This document shows, one piece after another, positions 44,779-53,309 of a stretch of DNA of 64,000 nucleotides. Numbering within the stretch: the stretch's first letter is position 1; each line of letters opens with the position of its first letter. A program made the translations under genes and the position numbers. The stretch covers positions 496,001 to 560,000 of the forward strand of contig CAVUMB010000005.1 of the NCBI GenBank assembly GCA_963742405.1. The letters are read 5' to 3'. The notes under the pieces were generated by a model that saw nothing but the letters and a program-made list of their open reading frames with translations, did no database searches and had not been told where the DNA came from. Origin of the DNA: JAGVSR01 sp963742405. Its GTDB lineage: Bacteria; Pseudomonadota; Alphaproteobacteria; Rhizobiales; Hyphomicrobiaceae.

Positions 44779-46008
44779 ATGCAGATTACCGACTTGGCCG
44801 CGGTCAAACCGTCACGAGACGGCTTCAGCCGCTATCTCGACCGCAAGGCGCGCGAACTGGCGCTGATCGAGAACACGCTGCACGAGACGCCGCCACCGCT
44901 CAACACCACGAATTTGCCGACAATCTTCAAACGCAAATTCAAAAGTGCAGCTCTCTGCCGCGCGGAAATGGCAGCCCATCAATGGTCTCGAACGGAGACA
45001 TCCTGGAGCAGCGGGCCATGTGGATCGGGCGCTTTTCAATTCGATTATGACTATCAACGCGCGGATTTGAAAGTCGAAGGCCCGCCCGTTTATGCCGTTG
45101 GCGGATTAGAAGGCCTCATGCCAACCCTTTATACGGCTTCGGGAATGGCTGCAATTTCGGCGTCACTGTTGGCGGTGCGCAGATTATGGCCCCGCTGCAG
45201 CTTCGATATCCGCGCCGACGGCTATCCTGAAACGCGGGAATTGATCGCACTTTTGGATCAGGAACATCCCGAACAGTCGACCCGCATCGCCGTCATCGAC
45301 TCGACCGTTGACACGCCGCTATCCGCACGGCGTCGTCTGCACGGAGCAACCGCCGCGATTTTCGACACGTCGTGCTTTGCCGCTTCGTCGGGCCGAATCC
45401 GAACAATTGTTGAATTGGCCCGCGCACGCGACATACCGATGGTTCTCGTTCGCAGCCACACGAAGCTCGACTGCTTCGGCTTGGATTACGGGCGTCTCGG
45501 GTCGATCGTCGCCGTGACCGCAATGACTTATAGTCCCGTGCCCGCCCTACACACACTGATGGCCGATTTCATCAGACTGAATGGTTCGGCCGCCCTGCCG
45601 ATGCACTTTCCGCCCTTCGCCGGCAGCAAAGCCTTCCGCGAACTCAGTCGTGCCAGAACGGCCTGGACCATCCGCTGCACGCGCCTGATCGAACATCGGC
45701 TGCGAAGCACGGGCGTCCCGCTTCGCAGCTTTGGCCATGGGCTTTATCTCGTTCTCTACCCTTGCCCGTTCAGCGGTAAGGACGACGCATGTGTGGCCGC
45801 AACCGATATTGTTGCGCGCCTGATCGCAGCTGGCGTTCCGGCACGGCAGGCAGGGTCGTTCGGCTTTGATTTTTTCGGCTGTGATTGGTTTGAAGATCCC
45901 CAAACACATGAGGTCGGCATCCGGCTATCGATCGGCGATTTGCCGAACAATTTTGTCGAATGCGCCATCAACGTAATCTGCGCCTGGTTGAGCGAAAAGC
46001 GGATCTGA
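44779..46008 (+). CDS. PLP-dependent, aminotransferase-fold protein of unknown reaction
   Basis: 409 residues from ATG 44779. Fold type I layout: YTASGMAAISASLLAVRRL (cofactor phosphate-binding region), DSTVDTPL and IFDTSCFAASSGRI (strands of the large domain), VLVRSHTKLDCFGLDYGRLGSIVA with Lys229 as the likely Schiff-base residue, then a small C-terminal domain with GIRLSIGDLPNNFVECA. It resembles trans-sulfuration or aminotransferase enzymes only distantly and I cannot name the reaction. It stands alone, followed by a strong terminator. No EcfG promoter was found directly upstream. Confidence 0.7.
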   Translation: MQITDLAAVKPSRDGFSRYLDRKARELALIENTLHETPPPLNTTNLPTIFKRKFKSAALCRAEMAAHQWSRTETSWSSGPCGSGAFQFDYDYQRADLKVEGPPVYAVGGLEGLMPTLYTASGMAAISASLLAVRRLWPRCSFDIRADGYPETRELIALLDQEHPEQSTRIAVIDSTVDTPLSARRRLHGATAAIFDTSCFAASSGRIRTIVELARARDIPMVLVRSHTKLDCFGLDYGRLGSIVAVTAMTYSPVPALHTLMADFIRLNGSAALPMHFPPFAGSKAFRELSRARTAWTIRCTRLIEHRLRSTGVPLRSFGHGLYLVLYPCPFSGKDDACVAATDIVARLIAAGVPARQAGSFGFDFFGCDWFEDPQTHEVGIRLSIGDLPNNFVECAINVICAWLSEKRI

Positions 46009-46051
46009 CATCACCGCGCAATGGCACCCAACGAACAGGGCCTTACATGAT

Positions 46052-46095
46052 GAGCCCCGCGATGCCAGGCATCACGGGGCTCTGTTGTTTTGTTT
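46052..46095 (+). terminator. Rho-independent terminator of the PLP gene
   Basis: Outer stem GAGCCCCG/CGGGGCTC with inner GATG/CATC pairing (46052-46082), followed by a T-rich tail TGTTGTTTTGTTT. Confidence 0.85.
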
Positions 46096-46508
46096 TATGG
46101 CGTAACGGCGTCGCGCGAGGTGTTGCCGCCCGGATTGCCGTCAGCAGGTGGCGATGGCTGCGCCGGTACTTGTTCCTGGGTGACCGGCGGAGCTGGCGGA
46201 GCTGCGCCGGTTTGCTGACGATCGCCCCGCACCGCATATTGCGCGATGGCGGCCGCGAAAATGAATACGAACATCAAACCTAAGAAAAACCCGATGATCG
46301 ACCCAAACCCGGTCGGCGGCGAGCGTCTGTTGCCACGCTGGCCAACATATCCTGAAGCCGTGTCCGGTCCAGTCTCCGGAGAACGACCCAACCCCGAGCG
46401 CTCATTCGTGGAGCGCGGGTCGTGCCGGCCGGCGCCAGCCGACGCCGCATCCGACGCAATCGTTGACGGACCTCCCGGATGCGGGCGTCCAATTGGTAGA
46501 TCATTCAT
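46095..46508 (-). CDS. Single-span membrane protein with Pro-rich tail
   Basis: 137 residues. Polar Gly/Ser/Pro-rich N-terminal half, one membrane helix (FGSIIGFFLGLMFVFIFAAAIAQYAV, about 69-94) and a Pro/Gln tail. Overlaps the upstream minus-strand gene by eight bases, so both are one operon. No family recognised. Confidence 0.65.
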   Translation of the reverse strand: MNDLPIGRPHPGGPSTIASDAASAGAGRHDPRSTNERSGLGRSPETGPDTASGYVGQRGNRRSPPTGFGSIIGFFLGLMFVFIFAAAIAQYAVRGDRQQTGAAPPAPPVTQEQVPAQPSPPADGNPGGNTSRDAVTP

Positions 46509-46719
46509 TGTTCAGCCTCCTCATGGCATCGCGGTTGGAACGTTTGCGAAGAAATGAAACCAGCAGCAGCACGCCGATCGCCAGCGCGGCGCCCAACGTG
46601 AACATCATCAAAACACCGATCTCATCCGATTGCGGAGCCGGAGACGTCGTCGTCTCTTGAGCGAAAGCGACCGCCGGCAGCACTGTCAGCGGAAGAGCTG
46701 CAAAGGCACTCCACAGCAT
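46501..46719 (-). CDS. Small exported or membrane protein
   Basis: 72 residues from ATG 46719 (a GTG at 46740 is an alternative). Signal peptide MLWSAFAALPLTVLPAVAFAQE, short linker, then a membrane helix VLMMFTLGAALAIGVLLLVSFL and a basic tail RKRSNRDAMRR. Cotranscribed with the next gene. Function unknown. Confidence 0.62.
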   Translation of the reverse strand: MLWSAFAALPLTVLPAVAFAQETTTSPAPQSDEIGVLMMFTLGAALAIGVLLLVSFLRKRSNRDAMRRLNNE

Positions 46720-46854
46720 TGGCTCGGAACGTTGAAACACGGGACATCAAGAACCTCTCAGGGAATAGGGAACGCGGTCGAATGTGGCTGACGAATGCAC
46801 CACAACGGCCAATGGTTCCGTCAGAGGTCGCCATACAGGTGCGGAAAGTCAGCC

Positions 46855-46879
46855 CGAACCAAACGCGCCGCGTGTCGTT
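46855..46879 (+). promoter_or_regulatory. Possible EcfG-like promoter with one -35 mismatch
   Basis: CGAAC (46855-46859), 16-base spacer, CGTT (46876-46879), upstream of the small gene at 46964. The first -35 base differs, so this is weaker than the others. Confidence 0.3.
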
Positions 46880-46963
46880 GAACGGCTGTCTGAAAATTTC
46901 GCTGCGCGGTGATGCGACACGACAACCGGGCATCGCGCACAGACCTGACAATGGAGACCAACG

Positions 46964-47098
46964 ATGTTGTCGCGAACGGAATGGATTCCACCGCAACGCC
47001 CATTGGCGCCGAAGTTAGCGTGTGAGAAATGGCTGGCGACCATTACCATCGGCGCCGCAGTCGTCCTCGCGGTCATCGGGATTTATGCGGCCGCTTAG
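46964..47098 (+). CDS. Very small membrane protein (44 residues)
   Basis: ATG 46964 to TAG 47098, with GGAGA at 46953. MLSRTEWIPPQRPLAPKLAC followed by a single membrane helix (WLATITIGAAVVLAVIGIYAAA). Composition and the ribosome site make it credible; function unknown. Confidence 0.55.
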   Translation: MLSRTEWIPPQRPLAPKLACEKWLATITIGAAVVLAVIGIYAAA

Positions 47099-47153
47099 GG
47101 GATCCCGATGAGCATCATACGCGCCGCTCGTCATTGGGTGGGCTGAAACAAAA

Positions 47154-47177
47154 AACGGGAGCCGAAGGGCCCCCGTT
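47154..47177 (-). terminator. Terminator of the 47.2 kb minus-strand gene
   Basis: Ten-base stem with one mismatch, AACGGGAGCC/GGCCCCCGTT, loop GAAG. On the minus strand it is followed by TTTTTTGTTT. Confidence 0.85.
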
Positions 47178-47208
47178 ATCAGTCGAACACCTGCGTGATG
47201 TGGCAGAC

Positions 47209-47574
47209 TTAAAAGTTGTGCTTCACAGTCCCGCGGATCTGCAGATCGTCGTCGGCAGGGTCCTGCGGCGTGGCGTCCGGCGAGCGCGTATCATTCGCGC
47301 CATAAAGCAGTTCCAGGCCGAAATCCATTTTCGGCAGCACGCCGAGCTTGCCCAAACCTGGAATACGAACCTCAGTCCCTTCGGCCGGCTTCTTCGCCTC
47401 TTCCGGGCTGAGCTGCATTTCTGCCGGCGCGACACCGGTTCCGGGCTGCGCCGAGGCAGCCGGAGCTTCTGTTTGCGCCGCCGGAGCACCGCCAACAGTC
47501 TGTTCCTGGAAAGCTAACGCCGGCAACGCTGCGCCCAACAGCAACGCCGACAAGCAAATATGAACTAATCTCAT
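47209..47574 (-). CDS. Secreted protein, function unknown
   Basis: 121 residues from ATG 47574. Signal peptide MRLVHICLSALLLGAALPALAFQ, an Ala/Pro/Glu-rich linker, then a compact part VRIPGLGKLGVLPKMDFGLELLYGAND...DDLQIRGTVKHNF. The aromatic last residue is typical of an outer-membrane end, but the protein is too short for a barrel. Not recognised. Confidence 0.65.
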   Translation of the reverse strand: MRLVHICLSALLLGAALPALAFQEQTVGGAPAAQTEAPAASAQPGTGVAPAEMQLSPEEAKKPAEGTEVRIPGLGKLGVLPKMDFGLELLYGANDTRSPDATPQDPADDDLQIRGTVKHNF

Positions 47575-47766
47575 GGTCCGTCGAAACCCCGCTCCGGACG
47601 ATTCCTTACTCAGACAATGACGTCCGCTCTGGTCGAAAACAAGGATGCGGCGAACGTCCTTAAGCCCTTGTGAAAGAATGTTCCCCCGGTGTTGTTTCTC
47701 TGTCATGTGGCTGTCAAGCAACATTTTCGCCCGTCAACCCCAAACCGCGGCCGTCCACAAAGAAAA

Positions 47767-47789
47767 GGGGCCGCCACTATGGCGACCCC
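47767..47789 (-). terminator. Terminator of the porin gene
   Basis: Stem GGGGxCGCC/GGCGxCCCC with one mismatch and loop ACTAT; on the minus strand it is followed by TTTTCTTT. Lies 24 bases after the porin stop. Confidence 0.85.
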
Positions 47790-47812
47790 TTCCCCCAACT
47801 GTCTGGCATATC

Positions 47813-49267
47813 TTAGAATTTGATCATCGCACCGGTCATGACGATGTCGAGATCGTCGAACTCGGTATTATTGAGAATGCCACCAGTCGCGGCAGTTGTG
47901 ACGGTGGTCACATCCCCCGAGTGGTGACGGTATGCGATGTACATGTCGAGAGCGGCAGCTGAGAAGTTCTGGTTGAAACCAATACCCCAGTAGCTGACAT
48001 CGGAGCTCGCCTGCCGAGATGTCGCAAGGCCACCGAAGGCAGCTTGATTATAAATGGCACCAATCGCACCTGCACCACTCACACCGGCGCCGGTATCAGC
48101 CTGCCAGTACTCACCGTACAGTGTGCTCTTGCCAACCGGTAACCACTTTTGCTCGATGCCGGCCTGAACTGACCAGAACTGGTCCTCATCATCGATCGCG
48201 CCATAACCGTTCTGAGTGTAGAGTTGCTGGCGGAGCTCATCGTGACGAATGCCGTAGGCGCCGGTGACAAACAGTCCGGTGTCCTCGTGCATGATCGAAG
48301 CCGACATGCCGAGATCATTACAGTCAATAGGCGATGAGGCAGTTGCAGACGCGCCACCCAACGGGCCATTGGAGTTGGGCTCCGCGCAGCCGCGCAAGTT
48401 GCTGTTGCTGGCCGGAATGCTACCAACTTGCGACGTGCGGAAGTTTCCGTCCGAATATTGCGCGTAAGCGATCGCGCCGATAATTTTGAAGCCGGCGTGC
48501 TCGCCCTTGTAGCGCAGCGCGATATCCCAAAAGTCGTCCTCGCCCCACGAAGCCGAGCCCATAAAGCCTGCAAATTCCGGCGTCTCATACTTAACCAGAT
48601 TGCGACGATCGACCCTCACCCGGCACGTTGTCACCGGTGAAACCGCTCTGCGCAAGGAAGTCTCTCCACTCGAAGGACGTGAATTCGACGCCGTCAACGC
48701 GCACGTTGAAATTGCCGTTCCACTTCGACAGCGATGGGCGGGCAAAGTGATTCATGTTTGCCGTGTTGAGCTCGGTCACGCCGTCTGCGGCTTGAGACGT
48801 TAGGACCAACGTTAACTCTTTCCAAGCTTCACGCTTTCAATGAACCAAGTGCTATGGCGCAGGTCCGGCTGATTGGAGTTCGTATCCGGCAACGACTGAT
48901 CGTCGCGGTTCAAACGATTGCCGCGAATACCCATCTCGAGCAAATAACCGGCCTTCCATCCGTCTGCGATCGTCGCCGAGCCCTTAAACCGAATGCGATC
49001 ACGAGCCGTGTCGTTCGTTCCGACGTAAGCGTTTGATTCGACACCATCGTCCCAGAACATGATGGCTTCGTTGATCTGGCCAGAAACTTCGAGCGACACC
49101 TTGCGATTGCCCTTGCGAGCCGTCGTCGCCTCGAGTTCGGCAATGCGCTCTTCGAGGTCTGCGCAGCAGTTCCCGCCGAGATCCGCTGCGAGCACCGGCA
49201 TCGCGCCGAAGCCCATCACCGCCAGTACAGCGAAAGTTGCCGTACCCACCTTTAATCCGCTAATCAT
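47813..49267 (-). pseudogene. Outer-membrane porin (Porin_2 type) with two frameshifts
   Basis: Signal peptide MISGLKVGTATFAVLAVMGFGAMPVLA, coiled-coil-like ADLEERIAELEATTARK, then barrel strands to FIESVKLGKS, where TAA stops frame one (about 48812). The barrel goes on in another frame (TSQAADGVTELNTANMNHFARPSLSKWNG ... GDNVPGEG) to about 48611 and returns to the first frame with DRRNLVKYETPEFAGFMG, ending in GAMIKF with a terminal Phe. The two shifts compensate, so total length is a multiple of three (485 codons). All three pieces are well preserved, which argues for recent loss or two assembly indels. A likely Pho box lies upstream. Confidence 0.88.
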
Positions 49268-49605
49268 ACAAGTCCCCCTTGAGGCTTGCTCCGCATGGTC
49301 CGGAGCCGTGAAATTGGTGCACTCGGATCGTCAGAGCTACAAAGCCCCCGCTGGGCAGCGCCGCCGAATACCCATTCAGCTATCCCGATGTACTCGGCGA
49401 CGTAAACGGTAATGACGAGTTTGACAGTTTTGCAAATTCGACTTTGTGGCGTAACGGACACAAAGTGGTTGCTTTGTTTCACTTTTATAACAGTTTGATG
49501 ACAGTTACCGACGTTCAGCTATCGTCCGAGAGGTCACAAACATCGCACCTGGAGTATCGACGTGATTCTAGCTAGGTTTCACATCGCTCAGCAGATGCAA
49601 AGAGG
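49268..49605. other. Divergent intergenic region between porin and hydroxylase
   Basis: About 340 AT-richer bases. It holds the Pho-box-like site described separately and presumably both promoters. No small gene or terminator was seen. Confidence 0.5.
49487..49504 (-). promoter_or_regulatory. Pho-box-like site (PhoB) upstream of the porin
   Basis: On the minus strand: CTGTCAT-N4-CTGTTAT, two seven-base direct repeats in 11-base phase. It differs from the consensus CTGTCAT-N4-CTGTCAT by one base. Oriented towards the porin, about 220 bases from its start codon. Confidence 0.6.
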
Positions 49606-50887
49606 ATGCTTTTGAGCACGTTTCCCCAAAATTCACAGGCCGTTGTCGTCGGCGCCGGGCCCGCTGGATTGGCGGCGGCGCTCTCGCTGGCGACCGCCGG
49701 CGTTGCCACGACCTTGGCGGCAGCGCCACACCGGCCGGCAGGGATGTCACGCGATCGCAGAACGGCTGCGCTGTTCAACGGGTCGGTCGAACTTCTCCGC
49801 AATCTCGGTCTATGGGACGCACTTGCCGCTCACTGTGCCCCGCTCGCCGCGATCCGTCTGATCGATGACACAGGCCGTCTGTTCCGGGCGCCGGAGGTTA
49901 CGTTTCACGCCCGCGAGGTTGGCTTGGAGGCCTTCGGCTACAACGTCCCCAACGACGCCCTGGTTGATGCGCTGTCCGCGCGGGCCGCGATGTTGCCCGG
50001 CCTCAATCTGCACGCGACTGCTGGGGCAACCGGAGTAAAAATTCGGGCGGGCCACGCCACGATTGAACTTGCCGAGGGCGACGAACTCGTCGCCCCGCTC
50101 GCTGTCGCAGCCGACGGCCGCCAATCGGCACTGCGCGATGCAGCTGGCATCGAAGTCAAAACGTGGACGTATCCCCAAACAGCCCTCGTGACGTGGTTCA
50201 CCCATCAGCGTCCGCATCACGGCATCTCGACGGAATTTCACCGCTCTGCCGGTCCATTTACAACCGTGCCGCTACCGGGAAACGCATCGTCGCTGGTATG
50301 GGTGGACGAGCCAGCCGAGGCGGCTAGGTTGCTGTCGTTGCCGGACGCCGATTTCCGGCGCGCAATCGAAACCCGGCTGTCAGGTTTGCTCGGCACGGTC
50401 GGCGAGATCGGCCCGCGGGCAGTTTTCCCATTGAGCGGCCTAACGCCCAATGCCTTTGCGATGAACCGGGTCGCCCTCGTCGGTGAATCGGGACACGTCC
50501 TTCCTCCCATCGGCGCGCAAGGCTTGAACCTTGGCCTGCAGGGACGCGGCGACGCTCGTCGATTGCGTCACCGAAGCTCTCGCCGAAGGCCGCGATCCAG
50601 GCGGCTCGGCCGTCATGCAGCGCTACAATGAATTGCGTGCACCCGACGTCAACGGACGCATCACCGCGATTGACGTGCTCAACCGCACGCTGCTGTCGCC
50701 ATTTCTGCCGGTCCATTTGCTGCGCGGATTTGGGTTGTATGCACTAAGCGCTGTCTCGCCGCTGCGGCGAAAAATCGTCCAGGAAGGTGTGCAGCCAGCG
50801 GCGTATGTGCCGCGGCTCATGCGCCCGGGCGGGCTCCATCAACTGCAAAATGCGGCCGCAACCACGTGTCTGGCGTCTCCGGCTTGA
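49606..50887 (+). pseudogene. UbiH/UbiF/Coq6-family FAD hydroxylase, frameshifted
   Basis: N-terminal FAD fold VVVGAGPAGLAAALSLATAG, DG motif VAADGRQSALRDAAG, and the second FAD motif VALVGESGHVLPPIGAQGLNLGL (Glu where most have Asp). Just after this, near 50540, the frame shifts by one base; the original frame ends at 50631, while RDAATLVDCVTEALAEGRDPGG... continues to 50887 in the next frame. Total 1282 bases, one over a multiple of three. A TTG at 49612 suits the AGAGG site better than ATG 49606. If real, the C-terminal 118 residues are lost; ubiquinone synthesis would then need another hydroxylase. Confidence 0.85.
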
Positions 50888-50918
50888 CGGACGCATCTCC
50901 GCCTCCCATGACGCAGAC

Positions 50919-51839
50919 ATGACCTTCGAACTATCGCCGTTGCGCGATCTCCAGTTCCGCCTGGAATATGCAGCACTCCGGATCATCACCGGACCATTTC
51001 GGCTGCTTCCTCTCGAAGTGGCGGCGCCGTTCTCCGCCTGGTGGTGGCGCCGGCTCGCCCCTATTTTCAATCCCCGGCGCCATCAACGCGCGCTCGAAAA
51101 CTTAGCCATCGCCTTTCCCGAAAAAACGCCAGCCGAACGCCACGCGATCTGCCTGGCCCACTGGGAAAATCTCGGCCGCGTGATGGTCGAGACGATCCAG
51201 ATCGACAAACTCATCGCCGATCCCACCCGCATCGCGATCACCCCGGACAGGGTCTTCCGCCGTTACAAGGACAAGCTGGGTCCCGCCATCGGCGTGTCGC
51301 TCCATATGGGCAATTGGGAATTGGCCATTTGGCCATTCGTCGTCGCCAACGCCAATCCGGCGGCCGTTTATCGGTCGGTGAACAACCCCTACGTCGATCG
51401 CTACCTTCGCCACTTGCGCCGCGATCTCTACCCCGGCGGCCTGTTCGGCCGCGGCAAGGTCGAAGGCGACCACGGCGACAACCAAAGGACGGCACGCATC
51501 CTGACCGACTTCGTTCGCAACGGCGGCCGGCTCGGTCTCGTCTGTGATCTGTTCGACCGCACCGGCGTGCCTGTCGCCTTCTTCGGCGAACCGGCCCGGA
51601 CCCAGGCGATCGGCGCCATGATCGCCCGTCGCGTCGGCAGCCGGATGTGGATGTCCTGTTGCCGCCGCATCGGATCCGAAAGCCGCTTCGTTGTCGAGAT
51701 CAAGGAACTGCGCGTGCCCCGCTCCGCCAACCAGAGCGACGACATCCGCGCCATCATGATCGAGATGCAGCGCCAGTTCGAGACCTGGGTTCGCGAAACA
51801 CCCGAACAATGGATGTGGTCGAACCGCCGTTGGAGTTGA
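50919..51839 (+). CDS. Lauroyl/acyl acyltransferase, LpxL/HtrB family
   Basis: 306 residues from ATG 50919. N-terminal membrane anchor region, then the catalytic HxxxxE motif in SLHMGNWELA, and the conserved GLVCDLFDRTGVPVAFFGEPA block. Adds a secondary acyl chain to lipid A at the inner membrane. Follows the broken hydroxylase gene by 31 bases. Confidence 0.88.
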   Translation: MTFELSPLRDLQFRLEYAALRIITGPFRLLPLEVAAPFSAWWWRRLAPIFNPRRHQRALENLAIAFPEKTPAERHAICLAHWENLGRVMVETIQIDKLIADPTRIAITPDRVFRRYKDKLGPAIGVSLHMGNWELAIWPFVVANANPAAVYRSVNNPYVDRYLRHLRRDLYPGGLFGRGKVEGDHGDNQRTARILTDFVRNGGRLGLVCDLFDRTGVPVAFFGEPARTQAIGAMIARRVGSRMWMSCCRRIGSESRFVVEIKELRVPRSANQSDDIRAIMIEMQRQFETWVRETPEQWMWSNRRWS

Positions 51840-51843
51840 CCAT

Positions 51844-53109
51844 CTAGGGATGTCCCGCCTCACGCGCAACGCCACTCGCGGGCAACGGCGCATGCGTAGC
51901 CGGTAGGCCGGTCAGTCGCTTGCCGCTCTGCGCTCGCTTCTCCTTGTCGATGTCCCCATTGCGCTCAGCCACGATCAGCGCCGTGAAAACAGCGTCGAGA
52001 TGCCGGTCACTGAACGACACGAGCAACAAATCCGCCCCAGCATTGAGCGCCTTGACCGCAGCCCCGCCGACGCCGTCCGCTGATTGCGTGACGGCCCCCA
52101 TCGACAAATCATCCGTGATGAGCAAGCCCTCGTGCCTCCACTCCGTTCGAATGAGCCCGTCGATCACCGGCCGCGAAAAGGACGCCGGTGTCACAGGATC
52201 AACTTCGCGCAGCCGCACGTGGGCGAGCATCGTCACGACATGCGCCTGGCTCATCAAGGACCGGAACGGAACCCAGTCCGCGTCGTACAGTTCGCGAACC
52301 GGCGCCTTGATGTCTCCGGCATGACGATGCGTGTCGCGCGTGACGCGGCCAAGACCCGGAAAATGCTTGATGGTGCAGAAAATACCCTCCGCAGCCAGCG
52401 TCTCGCAGTACCAACCGGCAGCATCGCTGACCAATTTGGGATCGGCCGACAGCGCCCGATAGCGCAACTGCGTTTCCCCATCGCTGCGTCGCTGCGGATC
52501 GATTTTGAGATCGACCACGGGTGAAAAATTGAGGTTGACCCCAATCCGTTTCAGTTCGCCCGCCTGCTTGCGGGCATAATCGACGACGGCGGCCTTCACA
52601 TCCGCACCGGACTTCAAATTGGCAAGCACCCGCGACAGGCCGGGTTGCCGCGCTAGCGGTGGAGTGAGGCGCGAGACGGCGCCGCCCTCCTGGTCAGCGG
52701 CAATAATCAGCGGCGGCAGATTTTGAGCGGCCCGGATGGCCTGCCAGCTATCGATTTCCGCGCGAATAGCATCTATCCTGCGCCCGCGCACATTGTGGTC
52801 GGTCAGGAAGACACCGGCGATCGCCTTCTTCTCCACCAGCGCCCTCACGCTGGACGGACTGTGATAGCCGATCACGAGATGCCGTCCGAGGCGTTCGAGC
52901 CGCTCTGGATCGGAGGCGAGTATCCGTTCGCGGCTCAGAGTGGGACCCGGACGTGCCCGCACCTCCGCCACCACCTTGGCCGTGCTCGATGCGCGTTTCG
53001 ATGTCGCTTCGCTGACCACCGGCTTGCAGGCGACAGCCGCCACGACGGCCGCGAGCAACAACCGCCCCATCCGGCCAGCGGCCCGACACTTCCGGCCTTG
53101 CGATGTCAT
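51844..53109 (-). CDS. nagZ: Glycoside hydrolase family 3, NagZ-like
   Basis: 421 residues from ATG 53109. N-terminal hydrophobic segment MGRLLLAAVVAAVAC suggests export, possibly as a lipoprotein. GH3 core: AADQEGGAVSRLTPP, FSPVVDLKIDP, and the NagZ signature KHFPGLGRVTRDTHRHAGDI with the catalytic Asp/His loop; nucleophile Asp in LLITDDLSMGAV. Classical NagZ is cytosolic and about 340 residues; the extra 80-residue N-terminal part and export signal make this an exported variant. Removes GlcNAc in peptidoglycan recycling by family. Confidence 0.85.
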   Translation of the reverse strand: MTSQGRKCRAAGRMGRLLLAAVVAAVACKPVVSEATSKRASSTAKVVAEVRARPGPTLSRERILASDPERLERLGRHLVIGYHSPSSVRALVEKKAIAGVFLTDHNVRGRRIDAIRAEIDSWQAIRAAQNLPPLIIAADQEGGAVSRLTPPLARQPGLSRVLANLKSGADVKAAVVDYARKQAGELKRIGVNLNFSPVVDLKIDPQRRSDGETQLRYRALSADPKLVSDAAGWYCETLAAEGIFCTIKHFPGLGRVTRDTHRHAGDIKAPVRELYDADWVPFRSLMSQAHVVTMLAHVRLREVDPVTPASFSRPVIDGLIRTEWRHEGLLITDDLSMGAVTQSADGVGGAAVKALNAGADLLLVSFSDRHLDAVFTALIVAERNGDIDKEKRAQSGKRLTGLPATHAPLPASGVAREAGHP

Positions 53110-53309
53110 CCTCGCCACGCTCAGACCTCCAATGTCGGCCAGATTGCTTTCATCCAGCAACCGGCGCCCCGAACGGAGCCGATTTGCGCCGGTGCCGCCG
53201 CTGCCAATGCGCCGATTGACAGTTGCGGGGTCCGGCCTAATGTGCCCGCCAAATCAGGTTTCGCCGTTCCATATCTCTCCATAAGAAGACCTACGAGGTA
53301 CCCAATTAC

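Noticed and set aside
46720..46860. EcfG promoter for the two small minus-strand genes at 46.1-46.7 kb
   Set aside because: The only minus-strand GGAAC (46819-46815) has no nGTT at 16 or 17 bases.
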